A stretch of DNA of 48,193 nucleotides. Origin: SYHX01 sp049317645 (GTDB taxonomy: Bacteria > Bacteroidota > Bacteroidia > UBA7662). The notes beneath the pieces were generated by a model. It was not told the origin of the DNA. It ran no database searches and saw only the letters and a list, made by a program, of their open reading frames with translations. Both the position numbers and the translations under genes were made by a program. Positions within the stretch are counted from its first letter, which is position 1. Every line of letters starts with the position of its first letter. Positions 32,300 through 41,129 of the stretch are shown in pieces. The stretch spans positions 1-48,193 of the forward strand of contig JBMOHV010000003.1 in assembly GCA_049317645.1 (NCBI GenBank), written 5' to 3'.

Positions 32300-34375
32300 T
32301 TAGGGTTGGTCGTTAACAGTGGATGGACTCGTCGCATCGGCCGTTGGCTCAGCCATTGGCTCAACCGCTGGCTCAGCCATTGGCTCGGCCGTTGGCTCGG
32401 CCGCTGGCTCGACCATTGGCTCGGGTACGATCAAGGGATCATTCTCAAAGGGGCGCGGGCCCGCCAGGCGCTCCAAATCCACCTGGAAAATAACCTCCTT
32501 GGCCAACAATTCCTGGGCGATGGCTTCGAGAATAGCTCGTTTGGATCTGACCAGGGCCAGGGTTTGCTGATAGGCTTTGTCGATAATGGCCCGGACTTCT
32601 TGGTCAATCAGCAACGCTGTTTCCTCTGAATAGGGCTTGCGGAACTGGTATTCGCCTTGGGTATCGTTGAAGCTAATCGGCCCCACGGCTTTGCTCATTC
32701 CGTAAAGGGTGACCATGCCGTAGGCAACACGGGTGATACGCTCCAAGTCGTTCTGGGCGCCGGTGCTAATTCGCCCAAAGACCACCTCTTCGGCCGCTCG
32801 ACCACCCAGGGTCATGCACATGGTATCCAAAAGTTGTTCGGTGGTGTAGAGGTATTGCTCCTTGGGCAGGTATTGGGCATAACCTAAAGCGGCTACGCCT
32901 CGGGGGACGATGCTCACCTTGACCAATGGATCGGTGCTGTCCAGGAACCATCCCACAACGGCATGGCCTGCCTCGTGGTAGGCCACGATTTTCTTCTCTT
33001 CGGGGGAGATGATTTTGTTTTTCTTTTCCAGGCCACCTATCACCCGATCGATGGCTGCATTGAAGTCAATCATTTCGACTTCCTTCTTGTCGGTCCGTGC
33101 TGCGATCAAGGCGGCTTCGTTGCATACATTGGCGATTTCGGCTCCCGCAAATCCAGGGGTCTGTTCGGCCAGTTTGTGGGCATCCACTTCGGCGGCCAGT
33201 TTGAGGGCTTTGAGGTGGACTTTGAAGATTTGTTCTCTCCCAATAAGGTCCGGTCGGTCAATGCTGATTTGACGGTCGAATCGTCCCGGTCTTAGAAGGG
33301 CGGGGTCCAATACGTCCGGACGGTTGGTGGCGGCCATCATGATGATGCCCAGGTCCGTTGAGAAACCATCCATTTCAACCAGGAGTTGGTTCAAGGTGCT
33401 TTCGCGTTCGTCATTCCCCCCCATGATTTGGTTCTTGCCCCTGGATCGCCCAACCGCATCAATTTCATCAATGAAAATGATACAAGGGGCTTTTTCGCGG
33501 GCTTGTTTGAACAAATCCCGGACCCGACTGGCGCCGACGCCGACAAACATCTCCACAAAATCCGATCCGCTTAGCGTGAAGAAAGGAACCTGGGCTTCGC
33601 CGGCTACCGCCTTGGCCAGCAGGGTTTTGCCTGTTCCCGGAGGTCCCACCAACAAGACTCCTTTGGGGATTTTTCCGCCCAGTGCGGTGTACTTTTTGGG
33701 GTTCTTGAGAAAATCAACCACTTCCATCACTTCCACCTTGGCCTCTTCAAGGCCAGCGACATCGTTAAAAGTGATGTTGACCTTGGTGTTCTTGTCGAAC
33801 AGGGTCGCTTTGGATTTGCCAATGTTAAAAATCTGACCGCCTGGACCGCCGCCCGATGCCACACGCCGAAACAACAAGAACCACAGACCAACCAAAAGAA
33901 GTGTTGGTAACAAAAAACCCAAGGCGTCGCTAAACCACGAATGCCGAGATTCCCACTGGACAGCAATCTCTTCCTTTTTGTCTTTGATGGCCCAGTCTTT
34001 GAGGCGATTTTCCAAACTTTCGGGGGAGCTTTCGGTAAAGTAATAGGGATTGTTGCGGGGACCGCCAAAACTTTTGTTACGAAATTCCCTAAACTTCTCG
34101 GATTCCATGGTTCTCTCCGTAAGATGAACCTCCATAACATAGAGGTCATCCTGCTTGTAGCCCACGAGTTTTTCGACTTCGCCTTTGGAGGCCAAGGCTG
34201 TAAACTCTTTCCAGGTAATGATTTTGGCCGCGGTTCCTGGGTTCAAAAACTGCAAGCCAAGTAAAACCAGAGCAATAACAATGTACAGCCAATAGAGGTT
34301 GAAAGATTTTTTGGGCGCATTGGGCCCGGGTTTGGGACCGGTTGGACTGATTTTGGGTTTGCGAGTCTTGGACAT
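32300..34375 (-). CDS. ftsH: ATP-dependent zinc metalloprotease FtsH
   Basis: A membrane-anchored AAA+ protease that degrades misfolded membrane proteins and some regulators. Two membrane segments (about residues 27-44 and 150-170) flank a periplasmic region of about 105 residues. The ATPase has GPPGTGKT (244-251), FIDEIDAVGR (Walker B) and RPGRFDRQI (second region of homology). The zinc site is HEAGH (467-471). 691 residues, with an odd acidic, proline-rich C-terminal tail of EPxAEP repeats (last ~40 residues) encoded by a 12-base tandem repeat. Its ATG is one base after the rsfS stop. Confidence 0.95.
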   Translation of the reverse strand: MSKTRKPKISPTGPKPGPNAPKKSFNLYWLYIVIALVLLGLQFLNPGTAAKIITWKEFTALASKGEVEKLVGYKQDDLYVMEVHLTERTMESEKFREFRNKSFGGPRNNPYYFTESSPESLENRLKDWAIKDKKEEIAVQWESRHSWFSDALGFLLPTLLLVGLWFLLFRRVASGGGPGGQIFNIGKSKATLFDKNTKVNITFNDVAGLEEAKVEVMEVVDFLKNPKKYTALGGKIPKGVLLVGPPGTGKTLLAKAVAGEAQVPFFTLSGSDFVEMFVGVGASRVRDLFKQAREKAPCIIFIDEIDAVGRSRGKNQIMGGNDERESTLNQLLVEMDGFSTDLGIIMMAATNRPDVLDPALLRPGRFDRQISIDRPDLIGREQIFKVHLKALKLAAEVDAHKLAEQTPGFAGAEIANVCNEAALIAARTDKKEVEMIDFNAAIDRVIGGLEKKNKIISPEEKKIVAYHEAGHAVVGWFLDSTDPLVKVSIVPRGVAALGYAQYLPKEQYLYTTEQLLDTMCMTLGGRAAEEVVFGRISTGAQNDLERITRVAYGMVTLYGMSKAVGPISFNDTQGEYQFRKPYSEETALLIDQEVRAIIDKAYQQTLALVRSKRAILEAIAQELLAKEVIFQVDLERLAGPRPFENDPLIVPEPMVEPAAEPTAEPMAEPAVEPMAEPTADATSPSTVNDQP
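32341..32424. repeat. Seven 12-base tandem repeats in the ftsH tail
   Basis: Units begin at 32341, 32353, 32365, 32377, 32389, 32401 and 32413 and fit CCRYTGGCTCRR. On the coding strand each encodes a four-residue EPxA-type step. Third-position differences between units suggest an established repeat that could still gain or lose copies by slippage without breaking the frame. Confidence 0.9.
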
Positions 34376-34376
34376 G

Positions 34377-34769
34377 TTATTGAGGATTGGAATCGGCCGG
34401 AAGGGACTGTGGATAGGTCATCCTTGCGTCGTTCCAGAGTTTTTCGAGGTTGTAAAATTCCCGGATTTCGGGTAAGAAAAGATGGACCACCACATCGGCG
34501 TAATCCAAGAGAATCCATCTTGCGTGGTTCTGGCCTTCGCTGCCCCAGACCCTCAGGCCGGTTTGGGCTTTGACGGTTTCCTGCACCGATTCAGCCATTG
34601 CTCGTAGCTGGGTGCCTGATTCGGCCTGGGCAATGACAAAGTAATCGGCCATGCGATCGCGCAGATGACGAAGGTCCATGATGCAGATTTTTTGTCCTTT
34701 TTTGTCTTCGAGGCCCTCAACCACGGCGTGGACAAGGGGATGGTCCGACGAGGGATCGGGTGTAGTCAT
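34377..34769 (-). CDS. rsfS: Ribosomal silencing factor RsfS
   Basis: A 130-residue Iojap-family protein that binds ribosomal protein L14 and blocks subunit joining when nutrients are short. Family marks: DKKGQKICIMDLRHL, MADYFVIAQAESGTQLRAMAESV, WGSEGQNHARWILLDYADVVVHLF, and FYNLEKLWNDA at the end. It heads the minus-strand run rsfS-ftsH-LUD-lpxH, and is divergent from birA with two facing promoter boxes between them. Confidence 0.93.
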   Translation of the reverse strand: MTTPDPSSDHPLVHAVVEGLEDKKGQKICIMDLRHLRDRMADYFVIAQAESGTQLRAMAESVQETVKAQTGLRVWGSEGQNHARWILLDYADVVVHLFLPEIREFYNLEKLWNDARMTYPQSLPADSNPQ

Positions 34770-34793
34770 AAAGAAACGGGGGGGTGAAAAGAA

Positions 34794-34809
34794 TATTTTT
34801 GCAAAAGTA
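34794..34809. promoter_or_regulatory. Facing, abutting -7 boxes of birA (+) and rsfS (-) forming a palindrome
   Basis: TATTTTTG (34794-34801, plus) is directly followed by CAAAAGTA (34802-34809), which is TACTTTTG on the minus strand. Both match TAnnTTTG exactly. Together they make a 16-base near-perfect palindrome with one mismatched pair. The boxes face each other, so RNA polymerase could occupy only one at a time. Predicted leaders are about 12 bases for birA and 28 for rsfS. Confidence 0.6.
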
Positions 34810-34817
34810 GTTAGGCA

Positions 34818-35681
34818 ATGAACGATTTACCGAGTCCAGCAGGCCCTAATAAGGACCACCCCTTTGAAGTGATTGCTTTCGAGGTGGTGGACAGCACCCA
34901 AGATACGCTACGGGAAAACCTGCGAACGCGTGGAAAAGGCCAAGAAGACACCGCCAAGGTGGTTTGGGCTTTGCATCAGAACAAAGGCCGGGGCCGCATG
35001 GGTCAAACATGGACTTGTGATTCGGGACAGGGACTTTTGGCTTCGGTGCATTTGCGGCCGGCTTTGCCCTTGGATAAAGCCCCCGAATGGGGGTATCGCT
35101 TGGCTTTGGCCGTTGCGCAAGCCGTTGAGGCCTATCGTCCCGGTGTTCAGGTTCTGCTCAAATGGCCCAACGATTGGGTCAACGCCCAGGGGTGCAAATT
35201 GGGGGGTTTGCTCATCGAAAGCCAGGTCCAAGGACCCCGTCTCCAGGAGGCCTTGGTGGGCTTTGGCCTCAACTTATTGCAACAAACCTTCCCAGAGGAG
35301 CTTCCTTGGGCCACTTCCCTCCTTCTGGAACAGGAATCGTGGGCCAAACAAACGAATCGGATACCTCCTGCGGTCCCTGATGCCGCCGATCTGCTCAACG
35401 TCATCCTAAAGGCTTGGTCTTGGGCGTTGGTTCCCGGATTGGAGGGGCTCCCCGAGGACGCTTGGTTGCAAAAATGCAATGAGCGTCTGTGGGGATTCGG
35501 CCGATTCTGTGCCTTTGATGGTCCGGACGGCCGTTGCTTCTTGGAGGTACAGGGATTGGTTTCCGATGGGGGACTCCTGGTTTGGAACCCCAAGCGGGAT
35601 CAATCCTTGATTCTTCGTCACCCCGAATATCGTTTACTTTACAGCCAACAATCGGTTAGCGACGAGAATTTCCCCGTATGA
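34818..35681 (+). CDS. birA: Biotin-[acetyl-CoA-carboxylase] ligase (monofunctional)
   Basis: Attaches biotin to carboxylase carrier proteins through biotinyl-AMP. Catalytic pieces: VDSTQDT, the GRGRMGQTW loop (57-65) that holds biotinyl-AMP, KWPND (115-119) with GCKLGGLLIE next, and VGFGLNL. 287 residues without the N-terminal winged helix of E. coli BirA, so it should not act as a repressor. Its ATG follows a back-to-front promoter pair shared with rsfS. It overlaps coaX by four bases. Confidence 0.93.
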   Translation: MNDLPSPAGPNKDHPFEVIAFEVVDSTQDTLRENLRTRGKGQEDTAKVVWALHQNKGRGRMGQTWTCDSGQGLLASVHLRPALPLDKAPEWGYRLALAVAQAVEAYRPGVQVLLKWPNDWVNAQGCKLGGLLIESQVQGPRLQEALVGFGLNLLQQTFPEELPWATSLLLEQESWAKQTNRIPPAVPDAADLLNVILKAWSWALVPGLEGLPEDAWLQKCNERLWGFGRFCAFDGPDGRCFLEVQGLVSDGGLLVWNPKRDQSLILRHPEYRLLYSQQSVSDENFPV

Positions 35682-36445
35682 TTTGGACAATTGATGCCGG
35701 TAACACCCTGATTAAGTGGGGTATATGGGATGAAGCCGGGGGGCTTAAGAAGGTGCTGCGTACCCCTCTTAACCGGGTTCATGAAACGCTGCGTGAGGCT
35801 CTCACCCTGGGTCGACCCACCTTGACGGCGGTGGCATCGGTTTCCCTGCCCCGGAATTATTGGGAAGAAGTTTGGCTTTCGGCGGGGTTGCTCCCGCCTT
35901 TTTGGCCCGATGCGTCCTCGTTTTGGCCCTTTGAAACCCAGTACCGGACCCCCGAGACGTTGGGCTTGGACCGCAAAATCCAAATGGTAGGTGCGCTGAC
36001 CCTGCACCCCGACCAGGCTTGGATGGTTCTGGGACTGGGGACCTGCCTGACCGTGGATTGGCTCTTGCCTTCGGAAACAGGGGGATCCGCCAGGCATTTG
36101 GGTGGTTTGATATCGCCCGGACTGCGCATGCGTTACCGGGCTTTGCATCGTGAAACCGCCGCTTTGCCGGACCTTGAACCATCCTATACCCCGACCCCCT
36201 ACCCGGGCAAAAGCACCCTGGAGGCGATTCATGCCGGGGCACAGGGGGGGTGGATTGCTGAAATTCAGGACCATACACGGCGATGGAACGAGGTCCAGCC
36301 CGGGGCAGGGGTCCTGGTCTGCGGTGGTGATGCCAAGCCGGAGGTTTTGGCCCAAATCCGGGCCGATGGCCCCATCTTTGCCGAGCCAAACCTGGCCCTG
36401 CACGGTCTTTATACCTTGCTACTCCATGCAAAACAACAACCCTAA
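35678..36445 (+). CDS. coaX: Type III pantothenate kinase
   Basis: Catalyses the first step of CoA synthesis in an ASKHA fold. The start MIWTIDAGNTLIKWGIWD carries the phosphate-1 DAGN motif. GLDRKIQMVGAL and GLGTCLTVDWL follow, and VCGGDA lies near the end. At 255 residues, a normal length. Translationally coupled to birA (ATGA overlap). Two cofactor genes in one transcript make sense, as biotin ligase acts on acetyl-CoA carboxylase. Its last 20 bases overlap the start of the outer-membrane protein gene. Confidence 0.93.
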   Translation: MIWTIDAGNTLIKWGIWDEAGGLKKVLRTPLNRVHETLREALTLGRPTLTAVASVSLPRNYWEEVWLSAGLLPPFWPDASSFWPFETQYRTPETLGLDRKIQMVGALTLHPDQAWMVLGLGTCLTVDWLLPSETGGSARHLGGLISPGLRMRYRALHRETAALPDLEPSYTPTPYPGKSTLEAIHAGAQGGWIAEIQDHTRRWNEVQPGAGVLVCGGDAKPEVLAQIRADGPIFAEPNLALHGLYTLLLHAKQQP

Positions 36446-37733
36446 ACGCCCTTGGGCCCCTTCATGCTTGGTGACCTTCTTTGTGTTGTGGGGTTGCCTG
36501 GGGGTCCGGGCCCAGATCGCCAATTACGGCTCCCCCTATGCTCGTTTTGGAATGGGGGAATTTCAGCCTCTGGTTGGTTCCGCATTTGGTGGCATCGGAG
36601 GAATGCAGGCGGCTGTGACCCATCCTTTGTGGATTAACACCGAGAACCCGGCGTCTTTGGGTCAAGGAGCATTGACCCGCATGGAGATAGGAACGCAGGC
36701 TCGCTTTTCCTTTCTGCGTACCAACGATCAGGCGTTGACCAAATCCAATATCAACCTCAGTCACTTGGCTTTGGCGGTGCCGGTCGGAAAAACCTTGGGC
36801 ACCTCCCTTTCGTTTACGCCCTTTGCACTCACCAATTACGATGTATCGGGTCGTGGGTTGGTCGATCCGGGCGGTGGACAGGTTCCTTACCAGGTGGACG
36901 AATACTACACAGGTCGGGGGGGATTCAACCGCCTGGCCTGGGCCTGGGGTTGGCAAATTAATTCACAGTGGAGGGTGGGTTACACCGCGAATGCCCTCTT
37001 TGGAAAGAGTATACGAGAATTTCGTCGGGTTTTTCCTGATTCTATCCAGGCCTTCAATGTCCGTGTTCAGGATCAATGGTCCGTTTTGGACCTTTACCAT
37101 CAGATCGGTTTTCAGTTTCAACCCGGCAAGCCCACCACCGCTTGGCGAGGGACTTGGGGCCTTAATCTGCGCCTGCCCTTTGAGGCTGCCATGCGCCAAA
37201 CTCTTCTGGCCGAGCGCTATACGCTTATTGCCGGCACCCCCAGGGTCCGCGATACGGTTTACAGCCTGCCCGAATCCAAGGGCGACCTGTCCATGCCCCT
37301 CAAAGCCAGCTTGGGCTATTGGCTCGAAAAAGAAGGAAAAGCTGGAACCGGCTTGGAATTGAATTACGAGCCCCTCAGCCAATGGAGGGTGATGGGTCGT
37401 TCGGATTCCATGCAGAATCAATGGACATTGCGTTGGGGTGGGTACAGGCTGGTGAAGCCAGGGGGCGGCTCTTCGGGTCGGTCCGTGATCTACCGAGCCG
37501 GATTGAGGTACAGCCCCGGGGGACTTCGTCTTCGGAATCAATCCATTCCCGAGGCAGGAATCCACCTTGGTTTGGGGATCCCCTTGAGAAGGTCGGTGAG
37601 CGTTTTGAATTTTGGATTGGAGGCGGGTCGTTGGGGCACCCTCCGTCAGGGATTGTTGCGTGAAGATTTTGTACGCTTCAACCTTTCCTTAAATCTCAAC
37701 GATCGTTGGTTTATCCGGAGGGTCTACGATTAA
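36426..37733 (+). CDS. Predicted outer-membrane beta-barrel protein
   Basis: 435 residues from the ATG at 36426. There is a signal peptide (CLVTFFVLWGCLGVRAQ), then alternating-residue strands with many aromatic and glycine residues. An N-terminal block IANYGSPYARFGMGEFQP is typical of Bacteroidota barrel proteins of the FadL/OmpP1-like or PorV-like sort. The repeated pattern and the C-terminal FNLSLNLNDRWF end also fit a barrel. The cargo is unknown. The frame is open upstream inside coaX (from 36150) but that part is antisense-like shadow. Part of the conserved coaX-barrel-TPR-lptC block. Confidence 0.7.
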   Translation: MQNNNPKRPWAPSCLVTFFVLWGCLGVRAQIANYGSPYARFGMGEFQPLVGSAFGGIGGMQAAVTHPLWINTENPASLGQGALTRMEIGTQARFSFLRTNDQALTKSNINLSHLALAVPVGKTLGTSLSFTPFALTNYDVSGRGLVDPGGGQVPYQVDEYYTGRGGFNRLAWAWGWQINSQWRVGYTANALFGKSIREFRRVFPDSIQAFNVRVQDQWSVLDLYHQIGFQFQPGKPTTAWRGTWGLNLRLPFEAAMRQTLLAERYTLIAGTPRVRDTVYSLPESKGDLSMPLKASLGYWLEKEGKAGTGLELNYEPLSQWRVMGRSDSMQNQWTLRWGGYRLVKPGGGSSGRSVIYRAGLRYSPGGLRLRNQSIPEAGIHLGLGIPLRRSVSVLNFGLEAGRWGTLRQGLLREDFVRFNLSLNLNDRWFIRRVYD

Positions 37734-37845
37734 TTTCGCCTCGAACAAATACGGAATTGCCTTCGGGCCATTTTGAAACTTATTTTGCCATTTCTGCGTT
37801 TTATAACTTTAGAACTTATACCCTAAACAGCTTTTTCCGCCCAAA

Positions 37846-39207
37846 ATGAAAACACCTTTCAAACAAATTTTTACCCGTCTCTTCCTATTCGTTGCCGGCC
37901 TAGGCCTGTTTTCGACGGAGATGGTGAGCGCTCAGGTCGATTGTTCCAAAAAATGGGGGGTGGACAGCGTTCAGACCATCCAAAACATCTCGCTCTACCG
38001 GGAATTTTTCAAACAAAAGAATTTTGCGGCTGCTTTGGAGCCATGGCGCTATGTTTTTGAGCAGGCACCGTGCTCGCGCGAGCAGACGCAAATTGACGGG
38101 ATTGCTATGTTCAAGGACCGTTTGAAGGCCCAAAAAGACTCCACACTACGCACGCCCCTTTTGGATACCTTGTTGTTGATTTACGACGCAAGGGCCAAGT
38201 TCTTCCCCAAGAGCGCTTCCAATGCCTTGGGTCGCAAGGCGGTTGACATGCTGGATTTCATCCCCGGCCAGAATCAACGCATCCGTGAGGCCTTTGAAGT
38301 GGCGGTACAGGTCGGCGGTCAGGCTACCGAGCCTTTTGTTCTGGGATATTACTTCAAAGTAGCCATCAAGGACTTCAAGGGCGGGGCCTTGAACCAAGAC
38401 CAAATCTTTGATTTGTACAATCAGTTGACGGGCATTGCCGACGCCAACCTCGCCAATCCAGCTTTGGATTCTACCAAGCGCCTTCGTTACACCGAAAACA
38501 AAGCAGCCTTGGATGCCGACTTGTCTATTTCGGTGATTGAGAATTGCGATCAAATCCTCAAGAATTTTGAAGCCAAATTTCTGGCAGGCAATACCGAAAA
38601 GGCACTTAGAGACCTTATCTACAACCAATTAAGGATAAGGAACTGCAAGGAGTCCGAATTTTACGAGAAGGTTGCCATCAGCAAGTTTTCCGACGATCCC
38701 CAGCCGGCCCTCGGCATCGAATTGGCTCGTCGTTTCCACAAGAGCAACCGAACCAAGGAGGCCGATACCTACTACCAAGAAGCCCTCAAATTGGTCTCGG
38801 ATGATTCCGTCAAAGCGCAGTATACCTTGGATTATGCGGCTTTGTTTAGCGAGGACAAGCAATACGACAAAGCCAGGGAATTGGCCCTCCAAGCGAATGC
38901 GCTTCGTCCAAACTGGGGCAAGCCGTTTCTGTTCATTGGGAACCTGTACGCCGCCAGTTACAATGTCTGTGGGGGCGGTGGCATCTCGGCCCAGGCTGTT
39001 TATTGGGCCGCGGTTGACAAATTCAAGCAGGCGGCTCGTACCAATCCGGCCCTGCAAACCGAGTGCGATCAGTTGGTGGACAAATACAGCGGTTATTTCC
39101 CCAAAAAGGAAACCCTCTTTTTTAACAACCCTCCCTACAAAGGAGGCGATGCCTACCGCGTCGGTTGTTGGATTCAGGAAAGTACCTCGGTCCGTACCTC
39201 GGATTGA
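37846..39207 (+). CDS. Periplasmic TPR-repeat protein
   Basis: 453 residues with a signal peptide (MKTPFKQIF to VSAQ) and helical repeats. The TPR-like repeats are seen best near the end (SNRTKEADTYYQEALKLV, DKQYDKARELALQANALRPNWGKPFLFIGNLY). A conserved Cys pair sits near the N-terminus (DCSKKW, APCSREQ). Proteins like this follow the barrel gene and precede lptC in many Bacteroidota, suggesting envelope assembly, but no specific function is known to me. The upstream 112-base gap has a one-mismatch -7 box (TAACTTTA, 37804-37811). The stop overlaps the lptC ATG (TGATG). Confidence 0.7.
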   Translation: MKTPFKQIFTRLFLFVAGLGLFSTEMVSAQVDCSKKWGVDSVQTIQNISLYREFFKQKNFAAALEPWRYVFEQAPCSREQTQIDGIAMFKDRLKAQKDSTLRTPLLDTLLLIYDARAKFFPKSASNALGRKAVDMLDFIPGQNQRIREAFEVAVQVGGQATEPFVLGYYFKVAIKDFKGGALNQDQIFDLYNQLTGIADANLANPALDSTKRLRYTENKAALDADLSISVIENCDQILKNFEAKFLAGNTEKALRDLIYNQLRIRNCKESEFYEKVAISKFSDDPQPALGIELARRFHKSNRTKEADTYYQEALKLVSDDSVKAQYTLDYAALFSEDKQYDKARELALQANALRPNWGKPFLFIGNLYAASYNVCGGGGISAQAVYWAAVDKFKQAARTNPALQTECDQLVDKYSGYFPKKETLFFNNPPYKGGDAYRVGCWIQESTSVRTSD

Positions 39208-39800
39208 TGGATTCTTGGACCCCTCCGTGGATTGGATGGGCGCGGTACAGGGATTGGATGCGGGTTTGGTATTGTTATTTGGGCTTGGTCCTTGTGTTGG
39301 TCGGGGGATGCACCCCGGATCGGGAGAAGGCCGAGCGGTTTCGAAATCCGTTGGAGGTCGGGGTGGATCGCATGGAGGGGGTGGATTGGTGGTTTTATAG
39401 CCAAGGCAAAGTCAAGGCCCATGCTGTGGCCGGTAGGGCGGCCTGGCACCGAAATCAGGATAGGCTGGATTTGTACGATGGTCTTAGGGTTGCTTTTTAC
39501 GACGCAACGGGTTCACGCATTCTCAGTCGGTTGACCGCCGAAGGGGGTCGCAGGGATTCCAAAAAGGGGATTTTGGAGGCGAGGGGACGGGTTGTGGCCA
39601 ACAATACCGCTGGTGATACCTTGTTTACGGAACGTTTGTTCATGGAGGAGGCGACCGGTAGGGTTTATACCACGGGTCCGGTCCGTATCCGGACGCCCAG
39701 GGAACTGTTGATGGGAGAGGGGTTGGAAGCCAACCGAGATTTGAGCCAATACCGCATTCTCAAACTCAAAGGAAGCGTTCGCTGGGGGGAACCGTCTTAA
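39207..39800 (+). CDS. lptC: LPS export protein LptC (lipoprotein-like)
   Basis: A bitopic protein that receives LPS from LptB2FG and hands it to LptA. The LptC-type beta-jelly-roll is visible from GVDWWFYSQGKVKAHAVAG to YRILKLKGSVRWG. The N-terminus has a hydrophobic segment followed by a lipobox-like LVGGC, so it may be lipidated instead of anchored by a helix. The start used here (39207) overlaps the TPR stop as TGATG. An ATG at 39258 (MRVWYCYLG) would give a cleaner signal. Stop TAA (39798-39800) runs into the -7-like TAATTTCG box of the next gene. Confidence 0.8.
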   Translation: MDSWTPPWIGWARYRDWMRVWYCYLGLVLVLVGGCTPDREKAERFRNPLEVGVDRMEGVDWWFYSQGKVKAHAVAGRAAWHRNQDRLDLYDGLRVAFYDATGSRILSRLTAEGGRRDSKKGILEARGRVVANNTAGDTLFTERLFMEEATGRVYTTGPVRIRTPRELLMGEGLEANRDLSQYRILKLKGSVRWGEPS

Positions 39801-39809
39801 TTTCGTGCG

Positions 39810-41090
39810 GTGATTGGTGTTTTACTGGCCTTGATGGCCTCGGCTTTTTTTTCGGGCATGGAATCAGCTTTCCTGAATGCCAACCGATTTCGCTTGGAGT
39901 TGCGTCAGAAGCAAGCGATCCCCTCGGCCTTGATCCTGGGTCGCTTCGTTCGGAATTCAGATGAATTTTTGGGGACCATATTGATTGGAAACAACCTGGC
40001 CCTGGTGGTGTACGGGATGTTTTTGACGCCTCTGATTGACCCCATCCTCCTGTCTTGGTTCCCGGCTCTTGCGGGTCTGGACTTGGCCATGCTGGGGCTG
40101 CAGACCTTGTTGAGTTCGGTGGTGGTTTTGTTCTTGGGGGAGTATTTTCCCAAAACCGTTTTTCGGGCCAATGCGGACGCCTTGTTTATGGCTTTTGCAC
40201 GGCCCATGCAGGCGGTTTATTATTTGTTATATCCTTTTGTTTATGTGGTAAGCCGGGCCAGTCGCTGGTTGGTTCGCCAGGTTAGCAGCGAAGGCGAAGC
40301 AGGTCCCGCCAAGGTTTTTGATAAAGCCGAACTCAGCCATTGGCTCAACGAACAAGTCTATTTCCAAGACGAGGCGACCGAGCAGGAGGTGGATCTGGGA
40401 TACTTTCACAAAGCGCTCTATTTCAGTGATATAAAAATAAGAGCCTGCATGGTCCCCCGGACGGAATTGGTGGGCTTGGAGGTGGGGAGCAGTCGCGATC
40501 AAGTCCTCAAGGCCTTCAACGAAAGCGGCTTGTCCAAGATTCTTCTTTTCCGCGGCGATATGGATCATGTGGTCGGATATCTTCACTTTCATTCGGTATT
40601 GGCTTTGGACCCATCCTTGCCTTTTCGTTTGCAGGATTTGCAATTGCCTTTGGCCATTGTTCCGGAATCGATGTCGGCCTCCCGTTTGCTCAAACAACTG
40701 ACGGCTGGAAGGCGTTCCATGGCGCTGGTGGTGGATGAACTCGGTGGGACAGCGGGCATGGTCACTGTGGAGGATTTGCTCGAAGAAATTTTTGGTGAAA
40801 TTCAAGACGAACACGACGAGCCCGAAAGGGTTGAGAAAGAGCTGGAAGCCGGAAAATTCCTTTTTTCGGGTCGCTTGGAGGTGGATTATGTCAACGAGCA
40901 CTATGCCTTGGGAATCCCCGTGGGGCCCTACGAGACGCTGGGTGGCTGGGTGATGGAAAGCCGTGGGGACTTCCCCGAAGCTGGAAGTACCTGGGTCGAA
41001 GAAGGCCTCGAAGTCCGGGTCGAAGCGGTGAGCACAACCCGAATTGACTTGATTAGCCTGCGCAGGCTCGGAAAGGATGCCGAAGAATAG
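39810..41090 (+). CDS. CNNM/CorC-type transporter protein (hemolysin C family, GldE-like)
   Basis: 426 residues. An N-terminal CNNM membrane domain (DUF21, about residues 1-170, with three to four helices) begins SAFFSGMESAFLNANRFR. Two CBS domains follow (around VPRTELVGLEVG, and LVVDELGGTAGMVTVEDLLEEIFGE), and a C-terminal CorC_HlyC domain ends near LRRL. Such proteins are linked to Mg/Co transport, and GldE to gliding. No gld neighbours are here. The start is GTG at 39810 (MIGVLLALMAS), nine bases after lptC. Confidence 0.85.
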   Translation: MIGVLLALMASAFFSGMESAFLNANRFRLELRQKQAIPSALILGRFVRNSDEFLGTILIGNNLALVVYGMFLTPLIDPILLSWFPALAGLDLAMLGLQTLLSSVVVLFLGEYFPKTVFRANADALFMAFARPMQAVYYLLYPFVYVVSRASRWLVRQVSSEGEAGPAKVFDKAELSHWLNEQVYFQDEATEQEVDLGYFHKALYFSDIKIRACMVPRTELVGLEVGSSRDQVLKAFNESGLSKILLFRGDMDHVVGYLHFHSVLALDPSLPFRLQDLQLPLAIVPESMSASRLLKQLTAGRRSMALVVDELGGTAGMVTVEDLLEEIFGEIQDEHDEPERVEKELEAGKFLFSGRLEVDYVNEHYALGIPVGPYETLGGWVMESRGDFPEAGSTWVEEGLEVRVEAVSTTRIDLISLRRLGKDAEE

Positions 41091-41101
41091 GCCTAAAGGC
41101 T

Positions 41102-41109
41102 TATTTTTG
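41102..41109 (+). promoter_or_regulatory. -7 promoter box for the ppiD-like gene
   Basis: TATTTTTG matches TAnnTTTG exactly, 20 bases before the ATG and 11 after the previous stop. Confidence 0.45.
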
Positions 41110-41129
41110 CATCCCTTAATTTTTGTAAG

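Noticed and set aside
32341..32424. Possible CRISPR or regulatory repeat
   Set aside because: The 12-base units lie inside the ftsH reading frame and keep it open, so they are a coding tandem repeat.
36150..36425. Upstream extension of the barrel-protein frame inside coaX
   Set aside because: The clear signal peptide starts at 36426. The extension is an out-of-frame reading of coaX with Arg/Pro-rich composition.
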